From assembly GCF_001439695.1 (NCBI RefSeq), contig NZ_JYLL01000002.1:62001-126000 (forward strand): a DNA stretch of 64,000 nucleotides, in the 5' to 3' direction. This DNA comes from Pseudomonas veronii (GTDB lineage Bacteria; Pseudomonadota; Gammaproteobacteria; Pseudomonadales; Pseudomonadaceae). Position 1 is the first letter of the stretch; each line of letters begins with the position of its first letter. The notes beneath the pieces are model-generated. The model was not told the DNA's origin, made no database searches, and saw only the letters and a program-made list of their open reading frames with translations. Shown piece after piece: positions 48,671-58,496 of this stretch. Both the position numbers and the translations under genes were made by a program.

Positions 48671-49717
48671 ATGAAAAGCCTGCAAGGGTTACCCCGTCTT
48701 ATCAGTGCTTCAGTTGGCGCGCGCGGTAAAGCCCGTAACTTGCCCGCCGATGTTCAGTGCATTCAGTATTTATTCAATTTGATCATCCCCAAGATGGGGT
48801 TTCCGTTGGCTGAAAACGGCAAGTGCGACGGCCAATTGGTGCAGTGCATCAGCCAGTATCAGTTCCGTCATCTCAAGTACGCCCATCCCGATGGCGTGAT
48901 CGACCCCACCGGCCGCACGTTCAACAGCCTGATCGAGGAAGCGGTGAAGGTGCCGGTGAAGGCCTTCCCGACGATGCGTATCCCGAGCTTTCTCAATGTG
49001 TTCGGCAACAACAGCGGCGATGCGGTACAGGCCACGGTCAATGTGTACCTGGACCGCATGCGCGCGATGGTCGAGGCCGAGCGGCGCAATCGGCAGTTGA
49101 TACTTCAGGCCACGTGCGACGGGGGCATTACCCTGAGCGATAGCGACTTCCAGAACGCCGCTACGCAGTTGGGCAATGGTATTTCCGTCAATATCATCAG
49201 GGCCTTCGCCACCGTGGAATCGGGTGGGCGTTCCGGGTTCGGCCCGGCCAAGTTGCCGGTGATCGCCTTTGAGGGGCACCAGTTTCGCAAGTACACCAAG
49301 CGTATCTACGACCAGGCGCACCCGTTGCTGTCGTACCCCTACGTCAGAAAGGCCGGGCCGCAGTGGCAGGTCAATAACAAGGATCAGATCAAGGCCTGGG
49401 AAACCATGGCCACCGCATTTGCGCTGAATCAGGAAGCTGCCTTGATGTCGGCGTCATGGGGCATGTTTCAGATCATGGGGTTCAATTTCGCGGCATGCGG
49501 TTACACAAGCGTATTTGAGTTCGTTGCCGCATTAAAAGTTAATGCCGGTAATCAACTAAAGGCTTTCCTCGCCTTGTGCAGCCACAGCCCGGCATTGATG
49601 AAAGCCATGAAAGCCAAAGACTTTACCGCCATGGCCCGTAACTATAACGGCGAGGACTACGGCAACTATGATGACCTCATGAAAAAAGCCTACGACGCAC
49701 TTGAGAGGAAAAAATAA
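48671..49717 (+). CDS. N-acetylmuramidase-domain protein (PF11860-type), candidate toxin
   Basis: A 348-residue protein: a peptidoglycan-binding-like N-terminal region (about 15-90, LPADVQCIQYLFNLIIPKMGFPLAENGKCD) and a C-terminal muramidase domain (about 165-345) with the catalytic-Glu region AFATVESGGRSGF, VIAFEGHQF, and SWGMFQIMGFNFAACGY, typical of the PF11860 N-acetylmuramidase family. No signal peptide is visible, so export would need a phage-type or secretion-system route, for example type VI. ATG 48671 has AAGGA eight bases upstream. The next gene starts one base after the stop. Phage endolysin is the main alternative, but no phage genes are near. Confidence 0.82.
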   Translation: MKSLQGLPRLISASVGARGKARNLPADVQCIQYLFNLIIPKMGFPLAENGKCDGQLVQCISQYQFRHLKYAHPDGVIDPTGRTFNSLIEEAVKVPVKAFPTMRIPSFLNVFGNNSGDAVQATVNVYLDRMRAMVEAERRNRQLILQATCDGGITLSDSDFQNAATQLGNGISVNIIRAFATVESGGRSGFGPAKLPVIAFEGHQFRKYTKRIYDQAHPLLSYPYVRKAGPQWQVNNKDQIKAWETMATAFALNQEAALMSASWGMFQIMGFNFAACGYTSVFEFVAALKVNAGNQLKAFLALCSHSPALMKAMKAKDFTAMARNYNGEDYGNYDDLMKKAYDALERKK

Positions 49718-49718
49718 G

Positions 49719-50309
49719 ATGATCCGTTATCTCGCGATGGGTGTGTTGTCGTGGTGTGCCGTGGCGCCGGTATTCGCCGGTTCCGCTGTGTTGCATTCGG
49801 GCAAGTACGAAGGGTTGATGCTGGCGGTGACGCCCGAGCATCAGGTCGAAGGTTTCTACGCCGAAGAACTGGGCGAGGGCGTGACCCGTGGTTGCGCATT
49901 CTACCTGCAGGGCCAGCCCGACGCGTTGACCACCTGGCTTGACGATGCCTACCCCGGCAGCGTGGCGCCTTCGTCCGACGGCGTGACCCTGACCGTCGAA
50001 CAGGGTCGTCAGCATCCCGGTTGCATCAGTGTGTTGATGCCGGAAATCGCCACCGGCCTGGACCTGAGCCAGACTGCCAACAAGCCATGGATCGGCCTGG
50101 TGACCGTGTCCGCCGACAAGGCCTACTTGCTGAGGACCCCGGGCGCCAAGGCGGCCAAGCGTGCGTATATCGTCAAAGGGGATGTGGTCGGCGTGCTGGC
50201 GTTCAAGGACGGCTGGGCCCAGGTCGAGTTCGTCAATGCTCAGGATCGGTCGTTCATCGGCTGGATCAGCCAGGATCAGTACGCGCGATTGGCTGCCCCG
50301 AAAAGCTGA
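49719..50309 (+). CDS. Secreted SH3-like protein, candidate immunity partner
   Basis: A 196-residue protein with a clear signal peptide (MIRYLAMGVLSWCAVAPVFA-GSAV), so it is periplasmic. The C-terminal part (about 130-190, AYLLRTPGAKAAKRAYIVKGD VVGVLAFKDGWAQVEFV) looks like a bacterial SH3 domain. The start lies one base after the muramidase stop and is preceded by GAGAGG, so the two genes are coupled. A periplasmic protein paired with an unsignalled cell-wall hydrolase is the pattern of effector-immunity pairs. Direct binding is not shown, and the name is an inference from arrangement. Confidence 0.7.
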   Translation: MIRYLAMGVLSWCAVAPVFAGSAVLHSGKYEGLMLAVTPEHQVEGFYAEELGEGVTRGCAFYLQGQPDALTTWLDDAYPGSVAPSSDGVTLTVEQGRQHPGCISVLMPEIATGLDLSQTANKPWIGLVTVSADKAYLLRTPGAKAAKRAYIVKGDVVGVLAFKDGWAQVEFVNAQDRSFIGWISQDQYARLAAPKS

Positions 50310-50316
50310 TGTTCGC

Positions 50317-51186
50317 TCAGGGTTGGCCGAAGGTTTCGCGCAGCAGCCCTGCGAATGCATCACGGGCCAGATGTCGCTGGGTGTCCTTGTGCCAGAACAG
50401 CAGGTTATCCACGGCCGCCAGTTCTTCGAACCGGTATGACGCCAGCTGATTGGCCTGCTCATAGCGCGCCAGAATGCCCTCCGGCGCCAGCGCCACGCCG
50501 ATCCCCGCGTTGACGCAGCCGATGATCGTGCCCCAACTGGCATAGCTGGCGATGGTCGGCTTGAAGTCATGGGGCTTGACCCAGTTTTCCAAGGCGGCGC
50601 GATAAGGGCAGCCAGGCGGCCAGACGAGCAGGGTACGCCCTGCCAGGTCCTCGGCACGCTTGATCGGTGCGCTGCAGGCGCTGGCGATCAGCACCAGGCG
50701 TTCGCTGTAGACCACGCTGTTTTCGAGCTTGGAGCGTTTGTTGCCGGCGGCCACCAGCGCCACGTCCAGGCGGTGGTGTTGCAGGTCGTCGAGCAGTTGG
50801 CCCCAGGCGCCGGTCACCAGTTCGAGGCTGACGTCGGGGTAGCGTCGATGGTATTCCGCCAGCAGCGGTGGCAGGCGGCCGCTGGCGCTGGACTCCACTG
50901 CGCCGATCCGCAAGGTGCCCCGCGGGATAGCGTTGGCGTCCACCGCGCGTTTGGATTCGTCCACCAGGGCCAGGATGCGCTCGCAGTAATCGAGGAAGAT
51001 TTCACCGGCGGCGCTGATCGCCAGCCCGCGTCCGGCACGGATGAACAGTGGCGTGCCCAATTCGCTTTCCAGCTGTTTGATGCGCGTGGTGATGTTCGAC
51101 GGCACGCAATGCAATTGCGCCGCGGCCTGAGCCACGCTGCCGGTTTGCGCCACGGCTCGCACCATCTTCAGTTGGGCCATTTCCAT
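50317..51186 (-). CDS. LysR-family transcriptional regulator
   Basis: A 289-residue LysR regulator with the N-terminal winged helix (residues 1-60, AVAQTGSVAQAAAQLHCVPSNITTRIKQLESELGTPLF) and a periplasmic-binding-like effector domain (about 90-285, RIGAVESSASGRLPPLLAEYH). It is divergent from an EamA exporter with about 100 bases between starts, which suggests that it controls this exporter, as is common for LysR-EamA pairs. ATG 51186 or 51180 are both possible. Confidence 0.92.
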   Translation of the reverse strand: MEMAQLKMVRAVAQTGSVAQAAAQLHCVPSNITTRIKQLESELGTPLFIRAGRGLAISAAGEIFLDYCERILALVDESKRAVDANAIPRGTLRIGAVESSASGRLPPLLAEYHRRYPDVSLELVTGAWGQLLDDLQHHRLDVALVAAGNKRSKLENSVVYSERLVLIASACSAPIKRAEDLAGRTLLVWPPGCPYRAALENWVKPHDFKPTIASYASWGTIIGCVNAGIGVALAPEGILARYEQANQLASYRFEELAAVDNLLFWHKDTQRHLARDAFAGLLRETFGQP

Positions 51187-51288
51187 TGCTCAGTTCCACT
51201 GATTTCAGAAGTCAGAAACGCTTAATTGTCCTACGGCGTGACCCGGCCAAGACTGGCGGCATTCCTTCTCTGTTTCTGGATGCCGTTG

Positions 51289-52254
51289 ATGAATTCCCCG
51301 TCACGCCTAAAGCTTACGCTAGTCATCGCCAGCGTGATCCTCTGCTGGGCCTATTCGCCGATTGGCGTACACATGGGGCTGCGCAGCTACAGTCCGGGTC
51401 AACTGGCGTTGCTGCGGTTTTTGATTGCCTCGGTGTTTATGGGCGGCGTCGCGTTGGTGCTGGATATCGGTCGGCCGCGCCTGCGAGATGTGCCGTGGTT
51501 GCTGGTGCTGGGTTTTTTCGGGGTGTTCCTGCATCACACTTGCCTCAACTATGGGCAGCAATGGGTCACGGCGGCGGCGTCCAGTGTGTTGGCGCAGTCG
51601 GCGCCGCTGTTCAGTGTGCTGATCGCGTTTTTTGGCTTGAGGGAGCGGGTCAGCGTCTGGCGCTGGAGCTGTGTATTGCTGGGGTTGCTTGGCGTGCTGG
51701 TGGTGATCTGGGGTGAGCAGGGCGTGGGCGACATCGACCCGCGTGGCCTCTTGATCCTGCTGGCGGCGGTGTCATGGAGCGTGTATTTCGCCATCCAGAA
51801 ACACTATGCCCACCGCTACAGCCCGCTGACCCTGGCGTGCTACATGGTGTGGTCGGGCACCTTGATGCTCTGCGTGAACCTGCCAGGCCTGCCCGCCGCC
51901 GTGGCGCAGGCGCCCTGGCCGGAAAACCTGGCGGTGCTGGTGCTGGGCATTTTCCCCAGTGCCTTGGCGTACCTGGCCTGGGCTTATGTGTTGAAGCATG
52001 TTGAGGTCAGCCGTGCATCGGTGGCGATGTACTTGATTCCGCCGGTGGCCATGGCGATGGCGGCGATATTGCTGGGCGAGCACGTCGCCGGGCAGGTGAT
52101 GCTCGGCGCGATGATCGTGCTCGCCAGTGTGGCGGCCATCAGCCTGGAAGGCCGTTGGCGGCGCGGCTCAGTTGCTCATGCAGAACGCGCGCAACCGATG
52201 ACCGTCGAGGTCCTGGGCGACAAAGGTGTAGCCAAAGTCCAGGACGGTCGGTGA
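51289..52254 (+). CDS. EamA/DMT-family exporter
   Basis: A 321-residue drug/metabolite transporter with two EamA repeats and ten predicted helices (from LTLVIASVILCWAYSPIG to MLGAMIVLASVAAISLEG). Conserved blocks are LRFLIASVFMG, TAAASSVLAQSAPLFSVLIAF and PSALAYLAWAYVLKHVEVSRAS. The substrate is unknown. The last 30 residues (HAERAQPMTVEVLGDK...) lie beyond the final helix, are hydrophilic and overlap the opposite-strand VOC gene by 87 bases, which suggests a lost stop and a longer tail. ATG 51289 and 51280 are candidates. Confidence 0.9.
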   Translation: MNSPSRLKLTLVIASVILCWAYSPIGVHMGLRSYSPGQLALLRFLIASVFMGGVALVLDIGRPRLRDVPWLLVLGFFGVFLHHTCLNYGQQWVTAAASSVLAQSAPLFSVLIAFFGLRERVSVWRWSCVLLGLLGVLVVIWGEQGVGDIDPRGLLILLAAVSWSVYFAIQKHYAHRYSPLTLACYMVWSGTLMLCVNLPGLPAAVAQAPWPENLAVLVLGIFPSALAYLAWAYVLKHVEVSRASVAMYLIPPVAMAMAAILLGEHVAGQVMLGAMIVLASVAAISLEGRWRRGSVAHAERAQPMTVEVLGDKGVAKVQDGR

Positions 52255-52539
52255 CTGGATGATCGTGGCGCCCCGCGCCAGCCATTGGGCATGCAGGGCA
52301 TCCACGGCGGCGTTGTCGGGCAGGGGGAAACCCAATTCGCCGCCACCGCCCGTGACCTGGGTGGCCGGCTCTACGCTGTGGCGCGACCACAGGCCGAGCT
52401 TGACGCCATTATCGAGAATGAACAGGGCGAAGGTCGGGTTCAATTCAACCGGTGGCTTGTCCAGCAGGCGGCTGTAGAAGTTGGCGCTGGTGGCGGGGCT
52501 GTCGACATACAGCAGGAAGTATTGGGCGACGGCGTTCAT
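52168..52539 (-). CDS. VOC-superfamily (glyoxalase-like) protein
   Basis: A 123-residue vicinal-oxygen-chelate protein with two beta-alpha-beta-beta-beta modules (FLLYVDSPATSANFYSRLLDK; GATIIQSPTVLDFGYTFVAQDLDGHRLRAF). The final 'DLDGHRLRAF' is the usual VOC end. It has no typical fosfomycin or bleomycin resistance signature that can be told by eye, so substrate is open. ATG 52539 has AAGGAGCC upstream. Its 3' part overlaps the convergent EamA gene. Confidence 0.88.
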   Translation of the reverse strand: MNAVAQYFLLYVDSPATSANFYSRLLDKPPVELNPTFALFILDNGVKLGLWSRHSVEPATQVTGGGGELGFPLPDNAAVDALHAQWLARGATIIQSPTVLDFGYTFVAQDLDGHRLRAFCMSN

Positions 52540-52590
52540 GGAGGCTCCTTGAGGACGGGGTGGTTGAGCCCAGTCTAAAAGGCGGCGCTG

Positions 52591-53352
52591 TCAGTTCTTG
52601 TCAGGAGCGTGCAGGGGCACGGCGTTTTCGCCGGTGTACAGCTGGATGATGTCGTCGATTTCGCCTGACATCTTCATCCGCAGCAGGGTGCGCAGGATTT
52701 GTTGCACCGGCAGGTCCGGGTCGTTGCGCACGGCGCAGCCCAGGCTTTGCTCCTCGATGACGGCGACTTTGTGCAGTCGCTGTTCCATCGGCAGGTGCTG
52801 GTTGAAGCGGTCGACGATCCATTCATTGCTCACCGCATACTTGAAGCGCCCGGCCACCAGTTTGTGCAGGACTTGTTCTTCGCTGCGGGCGTCGTCGCGC
52901 CTCAGTTGGCCTTTGGCGAACAATGGGTCGAGCGTGGGGTAGCGATAATTGAGCACCGTTCCGATCGACTGCGGCGCCAGCCGGGCCAATTGCACCGGCT
53001 GGTTGCGGACGCTGACCAATACGTTGCGCTGGACCAGCAACGGCAGGCTCCAGAGGTAGTCGCCAGACAGGTTGTCGAGCCAGGCCTGGGCGACATAACA
53101 GCGCACATCGATGTCGCCATGGGCCATGGCCGCGGCAATGCGCGCCCGCGCCAGTACGTGGAACTCGGCCGGGCGGCCGACCTGGGTGGCCAGGCTCGAC
53201 ATCAGGTCATACAAAATACCCTGGGTGGGCTGGCCGTCCTCCACTTGCACCATAGGCATCGCCCAACTGTCGGAAACCGAGAAACGCAACGGTGCGGGCG
53301 CCGCAAGGCTGGCGGTGGTGAGCATCCATAAGGCGCCCAGGACTACGCGCAT
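52591..53352 (-). CDS. Periplasmic amino-acid-type solute-binding protein (SBP_bac_3)
   Basis: A 253-residue protein with a signal peptide (MRVVLGALWMLTTASLAAPA) and the type 3 solute-binding fold: LRFSVSDSWAMPMVQVEDGQPTQGILYDLM, GDIDVRCYVAQAW, and ALDEVR-like later blocks. No ABC permease or ATPase genes are close, so it may serve a distant transporter or act as a sensor. ATG 53352 has GGAGAG upstream. It sits directly before dnaX, on the other strand. Confidence 0.85.
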   Translation of the reverse strand: MRVVLGALWMLTTASLAAPAPLRFSVSDSWAMPMVQVEDGQPTQGILYDLMSSLATQVGRPAEFHVLARARIAAAMAHGDIDVRCYVAQAWLDNLSGDYLWSLPLLVQRNVLVSVRNQPVQLARLAPQSIGTVLNYRYPTLDPLFAKGQLRRDDARSEEQVLHKLVAGRFKYAVSNEWIVDRFNQHLPMEQRLHKVAVIEEQSLGCAVRNDPDLPVQQILRTLLRMKMSGEIDDIIQLYTGENAVPLHAPDKN

Positions 53353-53485
53353 ACACTCTCCGGGTTCAGGCCTTTTCGGGGCCGCTCAGGCAATCTTAGG
53401 CAGATAAGGCAAGCGTGCCGGATGCAATTTCCCCCTTGCTCCGCTAGCATTACCGGCTTCCGCTTCTCAGTTGCGACGGTTTTCG

Positions 53486-55540
53486 ATGAGTTATCAGGTT
53501 CTTGCACGTAAATGGCGCCCGCGCTCGTTCCGCGAAATGGTCGGCCAGACCCATGTGCTCAAGGCTCTGATCAATGCCTTGGACAGCCAACGGCTTCACC
53601 ACGCCTACCTGTTTACCGGTACTCGCGGTGTCGGCAAGACTACCATTGCCCGAATCATTGCCAAGTGCCTGAACTGTGAGACGGGCATCACCTCGACGCC
53701 CTGCGGTACCTGCTCGGTATGCCGCGAGATCGACGAAGGGCGTTTCGTCGACCTGATCGAGATCGACGCCGCGAGCCGCACCAAGGTCGAAGACACCCGC
53801 GAGCTGCTCGATAACGTGCAGTACGCGCCGAGCCGTGGCCGCTTCAAGGTCTACCTGATCGACGAAGTCCACATGCTTTCCAGTCATTCGTTCAACGCAT
53901 TGTTGAAAACCCTGGAAGAGCCGCCGCCCTACGTCAAATTCATCCTGGCGACCACCGACCCGCAGAAACTCCCTGCAACGATTTTGTCGCGGTGCCTGCA
54001 GTTCTCCCTGAAAAACATGACCCCCGAGCGCGTGGTCGAGCACTTGACCCACGTGCTGGGTGTCGAAAACGTACCGTTCGAAGACGACGCGCTGTGGCTG
54101 CTCGGCCGTGCCGCCGATGGTTCGATGCGTGACGCCATGAGCCTCACCGACCAGGCCATTGCCTTTGGTGAAGGCAAGGTCATGGCCGCCGATGTGCGTG
54201 CCATGCTCGGCACCCTCGACCACGGCCAGGTGTTCGACGTGCTGCACGCGCTGATCGAAGGCGACGCCAAGGCGTTGCTCGAAGCCGTGCGCCACTTGTC
54301 GGAACAGGGCCCGGACTGGAACGGTGTGCTCTCGGAAATCCTCAACGTGCTGCACCGCGTCGCCATCGCCCAGGCCCTGCCCGAAGGCGTCGACAACGGC
54401 CACGGCGACCGCGACCGCGTGTTGGCCCTGGCCCAGGCGTTGCCGGCCGAAGACGTGCAGTTCTACTACCAGATGGGCCTGATCGGTCGCCGCGACTTGC
54501 CCCTCGCACCAGACCCGCGTGGCGGCTTCGAAATGGTCCTGCTGCGCATGCTGGCCTTCCGCCCCGCCGACGCGACGGACGCGCCGAGACAGCCGCTAAA
54601 GCCAGTGGGGATCAGCCAGGCCACAGTTGATTCCGCCAAATCAGTGGCTGGCGCGGCGGTGGTCGCGCCAGCGGTTGCTGCGCCTGCGCCGGTTGCGCCG
54701 GTGCCTGAGCCGGTGGTTGTCGCGCCGGTGATCGCGCCGGTGCCGGTTGTCGAGCCCGAACCGGCCCCGGTGGTCGACCTGCCCTGGAATGCCCCGGCAG
54801 AGGCTGAACCCGAGGTCGAGCTGCAGCCCGCCGTGGAGCCCGTGCTGGAAACCGCCGGCGAGCAGCCCGAGCTGACGCCGATGCCTACGCCAATGCCGGA
54901 CAGCGTGGTACCGGATGCGCCGGAATGGGTCAGTGCGCCCGTCCCCGAGCCGACCGTCGCCCAGGTGGACGCCGCAACGCCCGGCATCGACCTGGACGAC
55001 GAACCGCCGCTGGACGAAGACTACATCGAGCCGGACATCGATTCGGCCTACAGCTACCTCGACGAACTGGCCAGCGAACACACCGCCGAGCCGGCCCCCG
55101 AGCCCGAAGCGGAACCCGCTGCCGCACCGGCCACCGGCCTGGCCCTGCAATGGCTGGAGCTGTTCCCGAAACTGCCGATTTCCGGCATGACGGGCAGCAT
55201 CGCCGCCAACTGCACCCTGATCGCCATCGAGGGCGACCACTGGTTGCTGCACCTGGACCCGGCCCACAGCGCCCTGTTCAACGCGACCCAGCAGCGCCGG
55301 CTCAACGATGCCCTCAACCAGTATCATGAGCGCACGCTGAGCATCACCATCGAGTTGATCAAGCCCGAGCAGGAAACCCCGGCCCAGGCCGCGACCCGCC
55401 GACGCCTCAATCGCCAGCGCGAGGCCGAGGAGTCGATCCACGGTGACCCGCTCATCCAACAATTGATGCAACAGTTCGGCGCGGTCGTCCGTCACGATAC
55501 TATTGAACCTGTCGAAGCCCCGGTGCCCCAGGCGTCATGA
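53486..55540 (+). CDS. dnaX: DNA polymerase III subunit gamma/tau
   Basis: The 684-residue clamp-loader ATPase of the replicase. It has the AAA+ N terminus ([21 protein letters not shown]), Walker A in [10 protein letters not shown], a zinc module with [19 protein letters not shown], Walker B in DEVH and the SRC sensor (LSRCLQFSL), then a proline/alanine/valine-rich linker (about 395-545) and the C-terminal polymerase-binding domain. No A6G slippery site was found in the linker, so a programmed frameshift to gamma as in E. coli is not supported. ATG 53486 was chosen by family. It is followed by ybaB. Confidence 0.96.
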   Translation: MSYQVLARKWRPRSFREMVGQTHVLKALINALDSQRLHHAYLFTGTRGVGKTTIARIIAKCLNCETGITSTPCGTCSVCREIDEGRFVDLIEIDAASRTKVEDTRELLDNVQYAPSRGRFKVYLIDEVHMLSSHSFNALLKTLEEPPPYVKFILATTDPQKLPATILSRCLQFSLKNMTPERVVEHLTHVLGVENVPFEDDALWLLGRAADGSMRDAMSLTDQAIAFGEGKVMAADVRAMLGTLDHGQVFDVLHALIEGDAKALLEAVRHLSEQGPDWNGVLSEILNVLHRVAIAQALPEGVDNGHGDRDRVLALAQALPAEDVQFYYQMGLIGRRDLPLAPDPRGGFEMVLLRMLAFRPADATDAPRQPLKPVGISQATVDSAKSVAGAAVVAPAVAAPAPVAPVPEPVVVAPVIAPVPVVEPEPAPVVDLPWNAPAEAEPEVELQPAVEPVLETAGEQPELTPMPTPMPDSVVPDAPEWVSAPVPEPTVAQVDAATPGIDLDDEPPLDEDYIEPDIDSAYSYLDELASEHTAEPAPEPEAEPAAAPATGLALQWLELFPKLPISGMTGSIAANCTLIAIEGDHWLLHLDPAHSALFNATQQRRLNDALNQYHERTLSITIELIKPEQETPAQAATRRRLNRQREAEESIHGDPLIQQLMQQFGAVVRHDTIEPVEAPVPQAS

Positions 55541-55583
55541 CACCGGGCTACTTATTGATCCACGTACTTTTGAGGTGATTCCC

Positions 55584-55922
55584 ATGATGAAAGGTGGCAT
55601 GGCCGGCCTGATGAAGCAGGCACAGCAGATGCAGGAAAAGATGGCCAAGATGCAGGAAGAGCTGGCCAACGCCGAAGTCACCGGTAAAGCCGGTGGCGAT
55701 ATGGTCAGCGTGGTGATGACCGGTCGTCACGACATCAAGCGCGTGAGCATCGACCCGAGCCTGCTCGAAGGCGTCAGCGATGACGACCGTGAAGTGCTGG
55801 AGGATCTGTTCGCCGCGGCCGTCAATGACGCAGTGCGCAAGATCGAAGCCAACAGCCAGGACAAAATGTCCGGCGTGACCGCTGGCATGCAACTGCCACC
55901 GGGCATGAAACTGCCGTTCTGA
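55584..55922 (+). CDS. ybaB: Nucleoid-associated protein YbaB/EbfC
   Basis: A 112-residue DNA-binding protein of the EbfC family with the typical start [27 protein letters not shown] and end [14 protein letters not shown] 55584 has TGAGGTG upstream. It is 43 bases behind dnaX as in other gammaproteobacteria, where dnaX-ybaB-recR is a conserved set. Here an oxidoreductase separates it from recR. Confidence 0.96.
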   Translation: MMKGGMAGLMKQAQQMQEKMAKMQEELANAEVTGKAGGDMVSVVMTGRHDIKRVSIDPSLLEGVSDDDREVLEDLFAAAVNDAVRKIEANSQDKMSGVTAGMQLPPGMKLPF

Positions 55923-55945
55923 TCGGCCAGCCTTAGCTAGACTGG

Positions 55946-55977
55946 AATGCCAGGCATCGCGCCTGGCATTTTTTTTT
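55946..55977 (+). terminator. Rho-independent terminator after ybaB
   Basis: AATGCCAGGC and GCCTGGCATT (10-bp stem, 5-base loop) followed by nine T. It separates dnaX-ybaB from the downstream oxidoreductase. Confidence 0.95.
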
Positions 55978-56092
55978 GGCTGTTTTCCCCTGCGTAGCGG
56001 CTACGCAAGGGTAACTTTGTCGAACCTCGGTGCCTTGGCCAGTGTCTGCACTTGATGCCATTGAATTCGACCCTCGATAACGGAGCCCCCCG

Positions 56093-57127
56093 ATGCCTCA
56101 AGAACCGATGCTTAACCAGCGCATTGTCCTGGTCTCGCGCCCTCACGGCGCGCCAACTGCGGAAAACTTCCGCCTCGAACGTGTGACCCTGCCGGAACTG
56201 GCAGACGGCCAAGTTCTGTTGAAGACGCTGTACCTGTCCCTCGACCCCTACATGCGCGGGCGCATGAGTGATGCACCGTCCTACGCCGCTCCGGTGGAAA
56301 TCGACGAAGTGATGACGGGTGGCGCTGTCAGCCGTATCGAGCAGTCGCGCAACCCGAAATTCGAAGCGGGCGACCTGGTGGTCGGCTCCACCGGCTGGCA
56401 AAGCCACAGCATTAGCGACGGTCGCAACCTGATGCCGGTGCCCAACGGTCTGGCCAGCCCGTCGATGGCATTGGGCGTGCTGGGCATGCCGGGCATGACC
56501 GCCTACATGGGCCTGATGGACATCGGCCAGCCCAAGGCCGGCGAAACCCTGGTGGTGGCGGCCGCGTCCGGTGCGGTGGGCTCGGTGGTGGGCCAGGTGG
56601 CCAAGCTCAAGGGCCTGCGCGTGGTGGGTGTCGCGGGCGGGGCCGACAAGTGCCGTTACGTGGTGGATGAGCTGGGCTTTGATGCCTGCATCGATCACAA
56701 AAGCGAGAACTTCGCCGATGAATTGGCCCTGGCCTGTTTCAAGGGCGTGGATATTTACTTTGAAAACGTCGGCGGCAAGGTGTTCGATGCCGTGCTGCCG
56801 CTGCTCAACCCCAAGGCGCGGATCCCGCTATGCGGGCTGATCGCCGGCTATAACGCCCATGAAGCGCCCAGCGGCCCTGATCGACTGCCGGCGCTGCAAC
56901 GCACCTTGCTGACCAAGCGCGTGCGTATCCAGGGCTTTATCGTGTTCGATGACTACGGCGATCGCCAGCCGGAATTCCTCAGCGCCATGGCGCCGTGGGT
57001 ACGCGACGGCAAGATCAAGTTCCGCGAAGACATGGTCGACGGCCTGGAACACGCGCCTCAAGCCTTTATCGGTTTGCTCGAAGGACGCAACTTCGGCAAG
57101 TTGGTGGTGCGCGTCGCGCAGGATTGA
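56093..57127 (+). CDS. NADP-dependent medium-chain oxidoreductase (CurA-like, leukotriene-B4 reductase family)
   Basis: A 344-residue zinc-independent medium-chain reductase: LSLDPYMRGRM near residue 45, the Rossmann motif AAASGAVGSVVGQVAKLKG, DIYFENVGG and PLCGLIAGYN. It resembles curcumin/alkenal double-bond reductases (CurA). Family members reduce alkenals and enones with NADPH. It interrupts the usual ybaB-recR pair and has a terminator before it, so it forms its own unit. The precise substrate is not known. Confidence 0.92.
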   Translation: MPQEPMLNQRIVLVSRPHGAPTAENFRLERVTLPELADGQVLLKTLYLSLDPYMRGRMSDAPSYAAPVEIDEVMTGGAVSRIEQSRNPKFEAGDLVVGSTGWQSHSISDGRNLMPVPNGLASPSMALGVLGMPGMTAYMGLMDIGQPKAGETLVVAAASGAVGSVVGQVAKLKGLRVVGVAGGADKCRYVVDELGFDACIDHKSENFADELALACFKGVDIYFENVGGKVFDAVLPLLNPKARIPLCGLIAGYNAHEAPSGPDRLPALQRTLLTKRVRIQGFIVFDDYGDRQPEFLSAMAPWVRDGKIKFREDMVDGLEHAPQAFIGLLEGRNFGKLVVRVAQD

Positions 57128-57193
57128 GCATTTGACGCTAATCCGGGGCGCGGGTATAAACCGCGTCTCGTTGTTTTGTCGGACCCTTCGCCC

Positions 57194-57796
57194 ATGAGCT
57201 TCAGCCCCCTGATTCGCCAACTGATCGACGCCCTGCGCACTTTGCCCGGTGTCGGCCAGAAAACCGCCCAGCGCATGGCGCTGCAACTGCTGGAGCGTGA
57301 TCGCAGCGGCGGCACCCGGTTGGCCCAGGCCTTGAGCCAGGCCATGGAGGGCGTTGGTCACTGTCGCCAGTGCCGCACCCTCACCGAGGAAGAACTCTGC
57401 CCGCAATGCGCCGACCCGCGTCGCGATGACACGCTGTTATGCGTGGTGGAAGGGCCGATGGACGTGTACGCGGTGGAACAGACCGGTTATCGCGGGCGCT
57501 ATTTCGTGCTCAAAGGCCATCTGTCGCCGTTGGACGGCCTGGGCCCGGAAGCCATCGGCATTCCGCAATTGGTGGCGCGGATCGAAGCGCAGGGCACGTT
57601 TACTGAAGTGATCCTGGCCACCAACCCGACCGTGGAGGGTGAAGCGACCGCGCATTACATCGCCCAACTGCTGAGCAACAAAGGCCTGGTCACGTCGCGT
57701 ATCGCCCACGGTGTGCCGCTGGGTGGCGAACTGGAGTTGGTGGACGGCGGCACCCTGGCGCATTCGTTTGCCGGTCGAAAACCCATCGCGCTTTAA
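57194..57796 (+). CDS. recR: Recombination protein RecR
   Basis: A 200-residue RecFOR component. It has the helix-hairpin-helix region ([20 protein letters not shown]), the zinc finger [16 protein letters not shown], the Toprim domain ([32 protein letters not shown]) and the C-terminal [24 protein letters not shown] 57194 gives the family N terminus. Ribosome site is weak. Confidence 0.96.
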   Translation: MSFSPLIRQLIDALRTLPGVGQKTAQRMALQLLERDRSGGTRLAQALSQAMEGVGHCRQCRTLTEEELCPQCADPRRDDTLLCVVEGPMDVYAVEQTGYRGRYFVLKGHLSPLDGLGPEAIGIPQLVARIEAQGTFTEVILATNPTVEGEATAHYIAQLLSNKGLVTSRIAHGVPLGGELELVDGGTLAHSFAGRKPIAL

Positions 57797-57814
57797 GCCA
57801 CGCGGCAGGTCAAG

Positions 57815-57843
57815 GTGTGGGAGGGGGCTTGCTCCCACATGGG
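57815..57843. repeat. REP-like palindrome between recR and apt
   Basis: GTGTGGGAG and CTCCCACAT flank GGGGCTTG. It is of the same family as the repeats near the xdh operon and lies between convergent genes. Confidence 0.8.
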
Positions 57844-57866
57844 TTGTGTGGTGTCGGTGATAATCC

Positions 57867-58415
57867 TCAACGCTCGCTCAGCGCAAATTGCGTCAGGCAA
57901 AACGTCGGAATCTCCATATCTTCCAGGCGTTGTGTGCCACCCAGTTCCGGCAGGTCGATAATCGCCGCCGCTTCGAACACCTTCGCGCCCATGCGCCGCA
58001 CCAGGTTCGCTGCGGCGATCAGCGTGCCGCCGGTGGCGATCAGGTCATCGAAGATCAGCACCGAGTCGCCTTCACACAGGCTGTCGGCATGCACTTCGAG
58101 GAAGGCTTCGCCGTATTCGGTCTGGTAACCCTCGGCCAACACGTCGGCCGGCAGCTTGCCCTGTTTGCGGAACAGGATCAGCGGTTTGTTCAATTGGTAG
58201 GCGATGATCGAGCCGATCAGGAAACCCCGGGCATCCATCGCACCGATATGGCTGAAATCGGCTTCGACGTAGCGGTGGACGAAGGTGTCGGCCACCAGGC
58301 GCAGGGCCTTGGGCGACTGGAACAGCGGCGTGATGTCACGAAAGATCACCCCAGGCTTGGGGAAGTCGAGGACAGGGCGGATCAGGGATTTGATGTCGAA
58401 CGAATCGAAGGTCAT
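57867..58415 (-). CDS. apt: Adenine phosphoribosyltransferase
   Basis: A 182-residue enzyme converting adenine and PRPP to AMP. PRPP-binding motif [35 protein letters not shown], and [11 protein letters not shown] are all clear. ATG 58415 gives the family start ([22 protein letters not shown]); longer extension has no match. It follows anr on the same strand, with about 80 bases between. Confidence 0.96.
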   Translation of the reverse strand: MTFDSFDIKSLIRPVLDFPKPGVIFRDITPLFQSPKALRLVADTFVHRYVEADFSHIGAMDARGFLIGSIIAYQLNKPLILFRKQGKLPADVLAEGYQTEYGEAFLEVHADSLCEGDSVLIFDDLIATGGTLIAAANLVRRMGAKVFEAAAIIDLPELGGTQRLEDMEIPTFCLTQFALSER

Positions 58416-58496
58416 CGTCGCAGAGTCCAGGGGCGGAAAACGGACTCGAAGTATACCTTGCGGCCTGGCCGATTGGCGCGGCCGCAAGTGTCTGGA

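Noticed and set aside
48671..50309. Prophage lysis cassette
   Set aside because: No holin, spanin or structural phage genes are near, and the second protein has a signal peptide and SH3-like domain rather than a holin profile.
54590..55130. Possible programmed frameshift in dnaX
   Set aside because: The linker contains no A-rich slippery heptamer; the full-length frame is intact.
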